The notes beneath the pieces were generated by a model. That model ran no database searches. It was given only the letters and a program-made list of their open reading frames with translations, and had not been told where the DNA came from. From positions 1-18,543 of the forward strand of contig RZYK01000021.1 in assembly GCA_009930355.1 (NCBI GenBank): 18,543 nt of DNA, written 5' to 3'. Below are positions 1 to 6,875 of this stretch, piece by piece; the stretch's first letter is position 1; the number at the start of each line of letters is the position of its first letter. The stretch is from Campylobacterota bacterium (GTDB lineage Bacteria > Campylobacterota > Campylobacteria > Campylobacterales > Sulfurospirillaceae). A program made the position numbers and the translations under genes.

Positions 1-89
1 TAAATAGGTTAATTTTTATTAGTGTGCCATTTGCCTGAGAAAACTAAAAAACATTGAGCATATAAGACTAAACTTTAAGCGTTTTTTTC

Positions 90-118
90 TTGACTTTTGG
101 ATGATTTTCAAGTAAAAT
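90..118 (+). promoter_or_regulatory. sigma70-type promoter of groES-groEL
   Basis: A -35 hexamer TTGACT lies at 90-95 and a -10 hexamer TAAAAT at 113-118, separated by 17 bases, which is the ideal spacing. Transcription would start near 125, inside the CIRCE element that follows. The 89 bases upstream hold no gene that I can support. Confidence 0.75.
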
Positions 119-119
119 T

Positions 120-146
120 CTGTCACTCGAAACAAACGAGTGCTAA
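120..146 (+). promoter_or_regulatory. CIRCE operator (HrcA binding site)
   Basis: The right arm GAGTGCTAA (138-146) is a perfect CIRCE half-site. The left arm CTGTCACTC (120-128) matches the consensus TTAGCACTC at six of nine positions, and the spacer is the canonical 9 bases. The element starts one base after the -10 hexamer, so bound HrcA would block initiation. HrcA control of groESL is established in many bacteria, including Helicobacter and Campylobacter. No hrcA gene is in this window. Confidence 0.85.
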
Positions 147-170
147 AAATTTTAGTCAAAAGGACAAAAC

Positions 171-437
171 ATGACTTTCAAACCACTTGGTAAACGTGTA
201 CTTCTTGAAAGAATCGAAGAAGCTACCACAACTGCAACAGGTATTATCATTCCTGACAATGCCAAAGAAAAACCTCTTAGCGGTGTTGTTAGAGCAATCA
301 GTCCTAAAGTAGAAGAAAAAGGACTTGTTAAACTTGGCGATAAAGTTGTATTTGGCAAATATGCTGGTACAGAGTTAACACTTGATGGCAAAGCCTATTT
401 GGTAATGAACCTTGATGATATTTTGGGTGTTTTATAA
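171..437 (+). CDS. groES: co-chaperonin GroES (Hsp10)
   Basis: This is the lid of the GroEL folding chamber, a cytoplasmic heptamer that caps GroEL during ATP-driven folding. The 88-residue product has the GroES fold throughout: N-terminal PLGKRVLLER, a mobile loop around residues 18-32 (TTTATGIIIPDNAKE), and a C-terminal strand ending DDILGVL. It is shorter than the roughly 97 residues of E. coli GroES, as is usual in Campylobacterota. The ATG has a purine-rich AAAGGAC ribosome site just upstream. It is followed after 33 bases by groEL in the same operon, and the upstream promoter carries a CIRCE element, implying HrcA-controlled heat induction. Confidence 0.97.
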   Translation: MTFKPLGKRVLLERIEEATTTATGIIIPDNAKEKPLSGVVRAISPKVEEKGLVKLGDKVVFGKYAGTELTLDGKAYLVMNLDDILGVL

Positions 438-470
438 TTAAAATTTAAAAAAATTTAGGAGAATAGCAAT

Positions 471-2111
471 ATGGCAAAAGAGATTCAATTTTCAGACAAT
501 GCAAGAAATTCACTTTATGAAGGTGTCAAAAAACTCAATGACGCTGTAAAAGTAACTATGGGACCACGTGGTCGCAATGTTCTCATTCAAAAAAGCTTTG
601 GTGCACCAAGCATCACAAAAGATGGTGTATCTGTGGCTAAAGAAGTGGAGCTTAAAGATACTATTGAGAATATGGGCGCACAACTCGTTAAAGAGGTCGC
701 TTCAAAAACTGCTGATCAAGCGGGTGATGGTACAACAACAGCAACCGTTTTAGCACACGCTATTTTCAAAGAGGGTCTTAGAAATATCACAGCAGGTGCA
801 AATCCTGTGGAAGTCAAACGTGGTATGGATAAAGCAGCAGAAGCAATTACCGTTGAACTTAAAAAAATGGCAAAAGATGTTAAAGATAAAAAAGAGATCG
901 CACAAGTTGCAACCATTTCTGCCAACTCTGACACGGTCATTGGTGAGTTGATCGCTGAAGCGATGGAAAAAGTCGGTAAAGACGGCGTTATTACCGTTGA
1001 AGAAGCTAAGGGTATTCAAGATGAGTTAGACGTGGTTGAGGGTATGCAATTTGACAGAGGTTACCTTTCTCCGTACTTTGTAACCAATCCTGAGAAAATG
1101 CAAACTATCTTAGAGCATCCTTATATTTTACTTTTTGATAAAAAAATCTCTAACCTTAAAGATTTACTCCCTGTTCTTGAGCAAGTTCAAAAAACAGGTA
1201 AACCTCTTTTACTGATTGCTGAAGATATTGATGGTGAAGCGTTGGCGACCCTTGTTGTCAACAAACTAAGAGGTGTTCTAAACATCGCCGCAGTCAAAGC
1301 ACCAGGTTTTGGGGATAGAAGAAAAGCAATGCTTGAAGACATCGCTATCATCAGTGGTGGTGAAGTCATCAGCGAAGAGCTAGGACGTACACTAGAGGGC
1401 GCAACACTGGCGGATCTTGGTCAAGCAACACGTATCGTTATCGATAAAGACAATACAACCATCGTTAATGGCAACGGTGACAAAGTGCGTATTGACGCAC
1501 GTGTAGCACAAATCAAAGCGCAAATCGCAGAGACCAGCAGTGACTACGATAAAGAAAAACTTCAAGAGCGTTTAGCAAAACTCAGTGGTGGTGTTGCGGT
1601 TATTAAAGTCGGTGCAGCAACTGAGACGGAGATGAAAGAGAAAAAAGATAGAGTGGATGATGCTCTTTCAGCAACCAAAGCAGCGGTTGAAGAGGGTATT
1701 GTTGTGGGTGGTGGTTCTGCATTCTTACTTGCCAACGCAAAAATCAAACTCAACCTTACAGGCGATGAAGCAATTGGTGCTGAAATCGTTACACGTGCAC
1801 TTAAAGCTCCTTTAAAACAAATCGCTGAAAACGCAGGATTTGATGCAGGTGTTGTAGCAAACAATGTTCTTACAAGCACCAAAGCAAACTATGGCTTTAA
1901 CGCAGCAACAGGTGAGTATGTCGACATGTTTGAAGCAGGTATCGTTGATCCTGTTAAAGTTTCACGTATTGCGCTTCAAAATGCTGTTTCCGTGGCTAGT
2001 TTACTTCTGACAACAGAAGCAACGATTACCAATGCAAAAGAAGATAAAGCACCTGCAATGCCAGATATGAGCGGCATGGGTGGTATGGGTGGCATGGGCG
2101 GAATGATGTAA
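471..2111 (+). CDS. groEL: chaperonin GroEL (Hsp60)
   Basis: This is the 60-kDa chaperonin subunit, which forms the double-ring ATP-dependent folding chamber in the cytoplasm. The 546-residue length is typical. Visible hallmarks are the nucleotide-binding motif GAQLVKEVASKTADQAGDGTTTATVLA (split around residues 70-95), VTMGPRGRNV near residue 30, the equatorial AAVEEGIVVGGGSA near residue 405, and a C-terminal Gly-Gly-Met tail (GGMGGMGGMM). The ATG is preceded by AGGAGAAT at good spacing. It is co-transcribed with groES and ends before a hairpin at 2132-2158. Nothing appears broken or unusual. Confidence 0.98.
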   Translation: MAKEIQFSDNARNSLYEGVKKLNDAVKVTMGPRGRNVLIQKSFGAPSITKDGVSVAKEVELKDTIENMGAQLVKEVASKTADQAGDGTTTATVLAHAIFKEGLRNITAGANPVEVKRGMDKAAEAITVELKKMAKDVKDKKEIAQVATISANSDTVIGELIAEAMEKVGKDGVITVEEAKGIQDELDVVEGMQFDRGYLSPYFVTNPEKMQTILEHPYILLFDKKISNLKDLLPVLEQVQKTGKPLLLIAEDIDGEALATLVVNKLRGVLNIAAVKAPGFGDRRKAMLEDIAIISGGEVISEELGRTLEGATLADLGQATRIVIDKDNTTIVNGNGDKVRIDARVAQIKAQIAETSSDYDKEKLQERLAKLSGGVAVIKVGAATETEMKEKKDRVDDALSATKAAVEEGIVVGGGSAFLLANAKIKLNLTGDEAIGAEIVTRALKAPLKQIAENAGFDAGVVANNVLTSTKANYGFNAATGEYVDMFEAGIVDPVKVSRIALQNAVSVASLLLTTEATITNAKEDKAPAMPDMSGMGGMGGMGGMM

Positions 2112-2126
2112 ATCATTCCCTCTGCT

Positions 2127-2158
2127 TTTACATGTAAAGCCGTTTTATGGCTTTACAT
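2127..2158 (+). terminator. hairpin after groEL built on the TTTACATGTAAA palindrome
   Basis: A perfect 10-bp stem (ATGTAAAGCC at 2132-2141 with GGCTTTACAT at 2149-2158) encloses a 7-base loop. The left arm overlaps the 12-bp palindrome TTTACATGTAAA at 2127-2138. There is no T-run after the stem, only CTTCCCC, so termination may be weak. The structure ends 13 bases before the next start codon and could act as a partial terminator or attenuator for the porin gene. Confidence 0.6.
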
Positions 2159-2171
2159 CTTCCCCAAAACT

Positions 2172-2954
2172 ATGAAAAAACTCATTTTCAGCTTCATTTT
2201 TCTGACACATTCACTCTTTTCTGCCGATACACTCATAGATGCTTTACTCGATGGCAATTTAAGCCATAAAATAAACGCAACTTACGATGAAGGCTTAGAA
2301 GATGCCAACCCCTACTCTGCCTCACGGACACAAAAACTTCTTTTTCGTTATCAAAGTGCTCCCATAGGAGGCTTAAAAGTTGAACTCGCCACCCAGTCTT
2401 TTGCAACGCAAACCGCTTTTAGTGAGAGTGAAAACACCCTTTATTACACAGAAGCGCTCTATGCAAAAGAATCGTCTGATTTTGGATATAAACTTAGTGC
2501 AAACTACTATACAGACACTTATAAGCAAACACATAACCAAAGCGATATTTCTATGGTCAATGCGCTGGGCATGAAGGCACAAATGAATTACGAAAATTTT
2601 GGAAGCTACGTGGCATACTCGAAAGTGTTTGATGGGATGCACGATGCCAATAGTAATTTAGATGGGAAAGACACTCTTTTGCCCACCTCTTCCACACTTA
2701 GCTCCAATAACTACGCACCAAATACAGAGGCCTATGCACTTGATGTTAATTATGTGCTACGTAAAGATGTGTTGCTCGGCTCACGCTATGTCATTGCCAA
2801 TGACACACAAAACACCCTCTCCTACACAGGCATTTACAGTTCATTTAAACTCAATGAACTCTCTAAAGATTTTAATCTTGGTATCGCCTATGATAAGACA
2901 GGAATAGACAAACAAAATAACCAATTCAACATTAATTTCACGAAAAAATTTTAA
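2172..2954 (+). CDS. small outer-membrane porin-like beta-barrel protein
   Basis: This is probably an outer-membrane beta-barrel of the Campylobacterota Opr/major outer membrane protein type. Residues 1-18 form a signal peptide (KK, a hydrophobic core, then FSA before D19). The rest shows alternating polar and hydrophobic residues with many aromatics (NALGMKAQMNYENFGSYVAY, LDVNYVLRKDVLLGSRYVI). The protein ends in a beta-signal with terminal phenylalanine (FNINFTKKF). At 260 residues it is much shorter than the roughly 400-residue porins of the family, so it may be a reduced barrel. The ATG has no recognisable Shine-Dalgarno (TCCCCAAAACT precedes it) and follows a hairpin. Its TAA overlaps the stop of the convergent LUD gene. 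The exact substrate is unknown. Confidence 0.7.
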   Translation: MKKLIFSFIFLTHSLFSADTLIDALLDGNLSHKINATYDEGLEDANPYSASRTQKLLFRYQSAPIGGLKVELATQSFATQTAFSESENTLYYTEALYAKESSDFGYKLSANYYTDTYKQTHNQSDISMVNALGMKAQMNYENFGSYVAYSKVFDGMHDANSNLDGKDTLLPTSSTLSSNNYAPNTEAYALDVNYVLRKDVLLGSRYVIANDTQNTLSYTGIYSSFKLNELSKDFNLGIAYDKTGIDKQNNQFNINFTKKF

Positions 2955-3547
2955 AATCCTAAAACTTCATCGACAAGAATAATGGTCGTTCTACCCACCT
3001 CATCTCCAGTGATATAACTAAACTTTTGTCCTATCGTTTCAAGAGTATAACGAGGTACTTTTCCCATACTTTTGGCAACATTGTTCATGCGTTCAAGATT
3101 TTTAGGTGCTGCAACTTCACGAATCCGCTTAAATCCATCCTCAATCGTCTCAACCAGTTTATTTTTACCCGCAATAATCAAAACTTTTTTAGGTCCAAAA
3201 ATTTGTGCCGCAACTCTATTGCCACTTCCATCGGCATTGACAAGTTCGCCATTTTTTGTCAGTGCGTTTGTACTACAAATATACAAATCAACCAATAACC
3301 CTTGACGTCTTCGTTCTACATTTTCTTCTATACTAATACCTGATTCGTATTGATTAAAGAGTGTAATATCTGTGCGTGAAGCCACATACTCATAAAGCCC
3401 AATCTCTTTCACGCTCGTTGAGCCTCCCAAACCAATGCGCATCTGTGGTTTAATAAAACTCATTGCCATACGAAGTGCTTCCTCTTTATCGGGAACACAA
3501 ATTAACTCAAATCCATGCTTTTCATACACTTTTTTTAGATTTTCCAT
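2951..3547 (-). CDS. LUD-domain protein (LutC/YkgG-like)
   Basis: This belongs to the LUD superfamily, which includes LutC of the LutABC lactate-oxidation complex. The 198-residue product keeps the family core: MRIGLGGSTSVKEIG near residues 36-50, then the STNALTKNGELVNADGSGNRVAAQIFGPKKVLIIAGKNK block (split across residues 93-131) that includes the ADGSGNR signature. No Cys-rich iron-sulfur motif and no LutA or LutB partner are present here, so a lactate role is not shown. The ATG is preceded on its strand by AAAGGAAAT. The stop overlaps the porin stop tail to tail (TTAA at 2951-2954), and no terminator lies between them. Confidence 0.85.
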   Translation of the reverse strand: MENLKKVYEKHGFELICVPDKEEALRMAMSFIKPQMRIGLGGSTSVKEIGLYEYVASRTDITLFNQYESGISIEENVERRRQGLLVDLYICSTNALTKNGELVNADGSGNRVAAQIFGPKKVLIIAGKNKLVETIEDGFKRIREVAAPKNLERMNNVAKSMGKVPRYTLETIGQKFSYITGDEVGRTTIILVDEVLGF

Positions 3548-3562
3548 CCCTATTTCCTTTGT

Positions 3563-3593
3563 TTTTTAAAAATAATACTCTTATTTTTAAAAA
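3563..3593. promoter_or_regulatory. 13-bp perfect AT-rich dyad in the LUD/yebC divergent promoter region
   Basis: The arms TTTTTAAAAATAA (3563-3575) and TTATTTTTAAAAA (3581-3593) are exact inverted complements around the 5-base spacer TACTC. The dyad covers the expected -35 position of the yebC promoter. It also contains a minus-strand TATTAT (3572-3577), a candidate -10 for the LUD gene. It could be an operator for a divergently acting regulator, or simply AT-rich symmetry. Confidence 0.5.
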
Positions 3594-3595
3594 GG

Positions 3596-3601
3596 TATAA
3601 T
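3596..3601 (+). promoter_or_regulatory. -10 hexamer TATAAT for yebC
   Basis: A perfect TATAAT lies 40 bases upstream of the yebC start and directly downstream of the 13-bp dyad. No good -35 is visible, which is common for sigma70 promoters in Campylobacterota. Confidence 0.6.
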
Positions 3602-3641
3602 TAGAAAAACAAATCATATACTTAAAAAGGAATAAAACCCT

Positions 3642-4352
3642 ATGGGAAGAGCGTTTGAATACCGAAAAGCCGCAAAAATGAAGCGTTGGGGAAATATGTC
3701 CCGTGTATTTCCTAGACTTGGTCGTGCCATTATGATGGCAGCAAAAGAGGGAGGCGGAGACCCTGAAAGTAATGCCAAACTGCGTACCGCTATTCTCAAC
3801 GCCAAAGCGGAAAATATGCCTAAAGACAATATTGATGCCGCTATTAAGCGAGCCCTTGGAAAAGATGCCCAAACGCTCAGCGAAGTGACGTATGAGGGCA
3901 AAGGACCGCACGGTTCACTCTTTTTTGTCGAATGTGCCACCGATAATAACACCCGAACCGTTGCGAACATCAAAAGTGCCTTTAAAAAATCAGGCGCTGA
4001 AATGCTCAACAACGGCTCACTGGATTTTATGTTCTCACGCAAAGCCGTTTTTGAATTTGCAAAAACGCCTGATATGGACATTGAAGCGCTTGAACTAGAG
4101 CTGATTGACGCTGGACTTGAAGAGATTGAAGAAGAAGATGGCGTGGTACTGGTTTATGCCGATTACACCAACTTTGGAAGCCTCAATTCAGCGTTTGATA
4201 GCCTTGGCATCACCCTAACAAAAGCCACCCTAGAGCGCATCGCCAACACCCCTCTTTCATTTAGCGAAGAGCAAATGGTGGACATTGAAAAAGTCATCGA
4301 AAAAATCGAAGATGACGATGATGTTCAGGCGGTTTATACCAACATTGGGTAA
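3642..4352 (+). CDS. yebC: YebC/PmpR family translational or transcriptional regulator
   Basis: This is a cytoplasmic YebC/TACO1 family protein. Members have been described both as DNA-binding regulators (PmpR) and as factors that help ribosomes through difficult sequences. The 236-residue length is typical. The hallmark N-terminus MGRAFEYRKAAKMKRW is followed by a GRAIMMAAKEGG segment, the conserved AKAENMPKDNIDAAIKRALG around residues 47-66, and the acidic C-terminal domain. AAAAAGGAAT precedes the ATG. The last 11 codons and the terminator palindrome (4320-4382) recur at 12461-12524, beyond the hydrogenase operon. Whether this protein is of the YebC-I or YebC-II type was not resolved. Confidence 0.95.
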   Translation: MGRAFEYRKAAKMKRWGNMSRVFPRLGRAIMMAAKEGGGDPESNAKLRTAILNAKAENMPKDNIDAAIKRALGKDAQTLSEVTYEGKGPHGSLFFVECATDNNTRTVANIKSAFKKSGAEMLNNGSLDFMFSRKAVFEFAKTPDMDIEALELELIDAGLEEIEEEDGVVLVYADYTNFGSLNSAFDSLGITLTKATLERIANTPLSFSEEQMVDIEKVIEKIEDDDDVQAVYTNIG

Positions 4353-4382
4353 ACCTTTAGGAGGCTTTACATGTAAAGCCTC
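4320..4382 (+). repeat. left copy of the yebC 3'-end direct repeat
   Basis: The last 11 codons of yebC (4320-4352) plus the palindrome at 4361-4382 have a direct-repeat partner at 12461-12524. The coding parts match at 28 of 33 bases. The two copies bracket the whole hydrogenase operon in the same orientation. Confidence 0.8.
4361..4382 (+). terminator. yebC terminator, 22-bp perfect palindrome
   Basis: This is a perfectly self-complementary 22-bp sequence: the arm GAGGCTTTACA joins its exact reverse complement, with TTTACATGTAAA at 4366-4377 in the core. On the plus strand it is followed by TCTCTTTT, giving a reasonable intrinsic terminator 8 bases after the yebC stop. On the minus strand it follows the last gene of the hydrogenase operon by 6 bases but lacks a T-run in that direction. 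Confidence 0.75.
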
Positions 4383-4388
4383 TCTCTT

Positions 4389-4595
4389 TTAATTTGACTG
4401 CATTAATTTTTCACGCTTAATATACGCCATCAGTCCTGATACACTCACTTCTACTTTGCCCTCTTTATTGATTTCCCGTGCAATAAACGGAACACTGCTT
4501 CGGTAACGTAGCATCTCAAGGATATGGTCTTTATAAAGGTCAAAAACACTGGCTCGTTTTTTTCTCATTTTAGGTGGTTTAACACATTGGGTCAT
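4389..4595 (-). CDS. small basic protein of unknown function, possible helix-turn-helix
   Basis: This 68-residue product is the last gene of the hydrogenase operon. I do not recognise a family. It starts with a basic segment (PPKMRKKRASVFDLYKD), continues with a predicted helix HILEMLRYR, and has a stretch resembling a helix-turn-helix (VPFIAREINKEG followed by VSVSGLMAYIKREK). Such short proteins occur among DNA-binding accessory factors of mobile elements, but that is only an analogy. I chose ATG 4593-4595 because AAGGAG lies 5 bases upstream, made by the end of hydF. A GTG at 4599-4601 that overlaps the hydF stop would add two residues. It is not the ferredoxin-like TM1266 protein seen in some hyd loci. 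Confidence 0.6.
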   Translation of the reverse strand: MTQCVKPPKMRKKRASVFDLYKDHILEMLRYRSSVPFIAREINKEGKVEVSVSGLMAYIKREKLMQSN

Positions 4596-4597
4596 GA

Positions 4598-5824
4598 TCA
4601 CTCCTTTTCATCATATGCCATTAAAGCAAGGGGAAATGGCTCCAAAGAACGATTTAAAACACCTTGCAACACAGAAATAGCAATGCCATAATTGGTAATA
4701 GGAACACCTGCTTTTTGCGCTTCTTGAAGTCTTGAAAGCATCCCTTGACGATTGAGCGTACACGCACCACAATGGATAACAAGCTTATACTCTGCGATAT
4801 TTTCAGGATAATCTTTCCCACTGCAATGATCAATCACCAAATGAACTCCACTGTACTGTCTTAACCACCGTGGAATTTTCACACTTCCAATGTCATCTTC
4901 TAGAGCATGATGTGTACAGGCCTCTGCGATGAGCACCTTATCGCCTTCTTGAAGGTTATGAATCATTCTAGCCCCTTCACTCAGAGCATTTAAATCGCCT
5001 TTTAATCTTGCCATTAAGATTGAGAAGGTTGTGACTCTAACATCTTTTGGTGTGTCTGCCACTGTTTTTAAAACGCATTGCGAATCACACACGACAAGTT
5101 TTGGAGGCGACTTAAGTTGGCTTAACATGTAACTTAGTTCTCGCTCTTTAGCGATAATACAACACGCATCATGGTCTAAGATATCTCGAATCGCTTGTAC
5201 TTGAGGTAAAATCAAACGCCCTTTTGGCGCTTGTAAATCAATGGGAACCACTAAAACAATGACATCGCCTTCATTGATTAAATCACCTAAAAGTGAGGGC
5301 TGTTTGATCCACGATGTGGGGATAATCTCTTGTATTCTTTCAAAAAACACCTCTTTATTTTCGCCTATTGTTGCGCTCATTTTTACACAACACGGTGTTT
5401 TTTCTAAAAGAATTTGCATAAAGGATTCTTGAGGAGTTTCTTGGTCTATTTTATTGCACACAATCATAAACGCAATCTTTTTTTCTTTAAAGAGTGCGAC
5501 CAATTTTTCCTCAAAAGTACCCCACACATTAGGCTCAACAACTAAAATCGCAATATCTATTTTTTGCATTACATGTAACGTCTGTTTGATACGTGCCTCA
5601 CCTAAACTTCCCTCATCATCAATGCCTGCGGTGTCGATGAAAACAACGGGTCCTAAAGGCTGAATTTCCATTGTTTTTTCAACAGGGTCAGTGGTTGTTC
5701 CTGCCATTTCGGAGACAATCGACATTGCTTGGTTGGTGATAAGATTCATCAGTGAAGATTTTCCTACATTTCGGCGACCAAAAAGTCCTATATGTAAGCG
5801 TAATCCCTTAGGCGTTTGCGTCAT
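4598..5824 (-). CDS. hydF: [FeFe]-hydrogenase maturation GTPase HydF
   Basis: HydF is the cytoplasmic scaffold on which the 2Fe precursor of the H-cluster is assembled before transfer to HydA. The 408-residue protein has an N-terminal GTPase domain with a P-loop GRRNVGKS (16-23), DTAG (64-67) and NKID (124-127). A C-terminal iron-sulfur site follows, with CTH at 303-305 and HCGAC at 351-355, matching the family's CxH...HCxxC ligand set. The start at 5822-5824 fits the conserved MTQTPKGLRLHIGLFGRRN opening and has GGAG 5 bases upstream. An in-frame extension to 5998 would lie inside hydE and is rejected. hydF overlaps the hydE 3' end by 17 bases, suggesting translational coupling. Confidence 0.97.
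   Translation of the reverse strand: MTQTPKGLRLHIGLFGRRNVGKSSLMNLITNQAMSIVSEMAGTTTDPVEKTMEIQPLGPVVFIDTAGIDDEGSLGEARIKQTLHVMQKIDIAILVVEPNVWGTFEEKLVALFKEKKIAFMIVCNKIDQETPQESFMQILLEKTPCCVKMSATIGENKEVFFERIQEIIPTSWIKQPSLLGDLINEGDVIVLVVPIDLQAPKGRLILPQVQAIRDILDHDACCIIAKERELSYMLSQLKSPPKLVVCDSQCVLKTVADTPKDVRVTTFSILMARLKGDLNALSEGARMIHNLQEGDKVLIAEACTHHALEDDIGSVKIPRWLRQYSGVHLVIDHCSGKDYPENIAEYKLVIHCGACTLNRQGMLSRLQEAQKAGVPITNYGIAISVLQGVLNRSLEPFPLALMAYDEKE
5569..5578. repeat. TTACATGTAA palindrome inside hydF
   Basis: An exact 10-bp copy of the iterated palindrome, read in frame as Leu-His-Val at HydF residues 83-85. Confidence 0.8.
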
Positions 5825-6875
5825 AATATCTCCTTTGTTCTTCTTTTCGGGCGATAAACCGTTCGCTATCACCATTATTACTCGCAATCCCTCGACCAAT
5901 GGCAATGATTTTGCCTGAGATACACAAGCGACACTGCTTTGGCGTATCATCAATGCAAATTTTGCCTGGATACAAGCGGTACAATGCCCTATACTCACCC
6001 TCCGTAATCACAGGCATCACGACATTGGCTCCACTTTGCAAGGCACGAGTCCGACCGTTGGAATCAAGCGTTTCCATTGCTGTTGTCGCTGGGATATTGA
6101 TTTTTGGAAGCAGTAAGCGCACCAATGCCATCATCTTCAGTGCCATCGTAAACGAACCCCCTTTGGCGTGTGCTAAAGGTGTATTTTCACTGGGGATAAA
6201 AGGTCCAATACCAATCATATCAAAATCAAAATTTTTAAAAAACAAAAGATCATTTGCCAATGAATCAATACTTTGATTGGGTAAACCAATCAACGAACCA
6301 CTGCCTGTTTCATATCCTAAAGCTTTCAATGTGTAAAGACAATTAAGACGATTTTCAAAAGACATACGAGGATGCAATGACGCATACAATGCTTTATCTG
6401 TTGTCTCAATACGCAATAAATAACGATTGGCTCCTGCTTCTTTATACGCTTGATACTCTTCTTTACTTTTTTCACCTAGACTTAGTGTAACCGTAGCGCC
6501 TAATGAACGTATGGAAGCGATAATATCGCACAGGGTTTGACAATCATACGTATGGCTTTCTCCTGATTGTAAGACGATGGTTTTATACCCATAGGAGATT
6601 GCTTTTTTGGCAAATGCACGAATCTCTTCAGCACTCAGTTTATAGCGCTTAATTGAGCGATTTTCAGCTCTAAGACCACAGTAATAACAGGTGCGTGAAC
6701 ATATATTTGAAAATTCTAACAGCCCTTTTAAATGGACATCATTTCCCACATGGTTTTGGCGCATCTTATCTGCGGCATACCACAATGCCTCATCATAGTG
6801 CGAAGAACCCAAAATTTCTACCAACTCCGCATGGGTTAAATCATGTGTTTGTACTGCTTTTTCAATGAAGTCCAT
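5808..6875 (-). CDS. hydE: [FeFe]-hydrogenase maturation radical SAM enzyme HydE
   Basis: HydE is a radical S-adenosylmethionine enzyme that acts on the HydG-made iron-cysteine-carbonyl-cyanide complex while the 2Fe subcluster is being built. The 355-residue length is typical. The CX3CX2C cluster motif is C59-S-R-T-C63-Y-Y-C66, in the characteristic context FSNICSRTCYYCGLR. A conserved GSGSLIGLPNQ block and IGPFIPSENTPLA follow. A C-terminal CRLC pair recalls the second, non-essential cluster site of some HydE proteins. Its ATG directly abuts the aspA stop (TAGATG), and its 3' end overlaps hydF by 17 bases, so the gene is embedded in the operon. Confidence 0.97.
   Translation of the reverse strand: MDFIEKAVQTHDLTHAELVEILGSSHYDEALWYAADKMRQNHVGNDVHLKGLLEFSNICSRTCYYCGLRAENRSIKRYKLSAEEIRAFAKKAISYGYKTIVLQSGESHTYDCQTLCDIIASIRSLGATVTLSLGEKSKEEYQAYKEAGANRYLLRIETTDKALYASLHPRMSFENRLNCLYTLKALGYETGSGSLIGLPNQSIDSLANDLLFFKNFDFDMIGIGPFIPSENTPLAHAKGGSFTMALKMMALVRLLLPKINIPATTAMETLDSNGRTRALQSGANVVMPVITEGEYRALYRLYPGKICIDDTPKQCRLCISGKIIAIGRGIASNNGDSERFIARKEEQRRYYDANA

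Noticed and set aside
152..1882. Minus-strand ORFs opposite groES and groEL
   Set aside because: They are shadows of strongly conserved coding sequence and have no ribosome site or family resemblance.
5825..5998. 58-residue N-terminal extension of hydF
   Set aside because: It lies entirely within the hydE coding region on the same strand. The internal ATG at 5822-5824 has a well-spaced GGAG and matches the normal HydF N-terminus.
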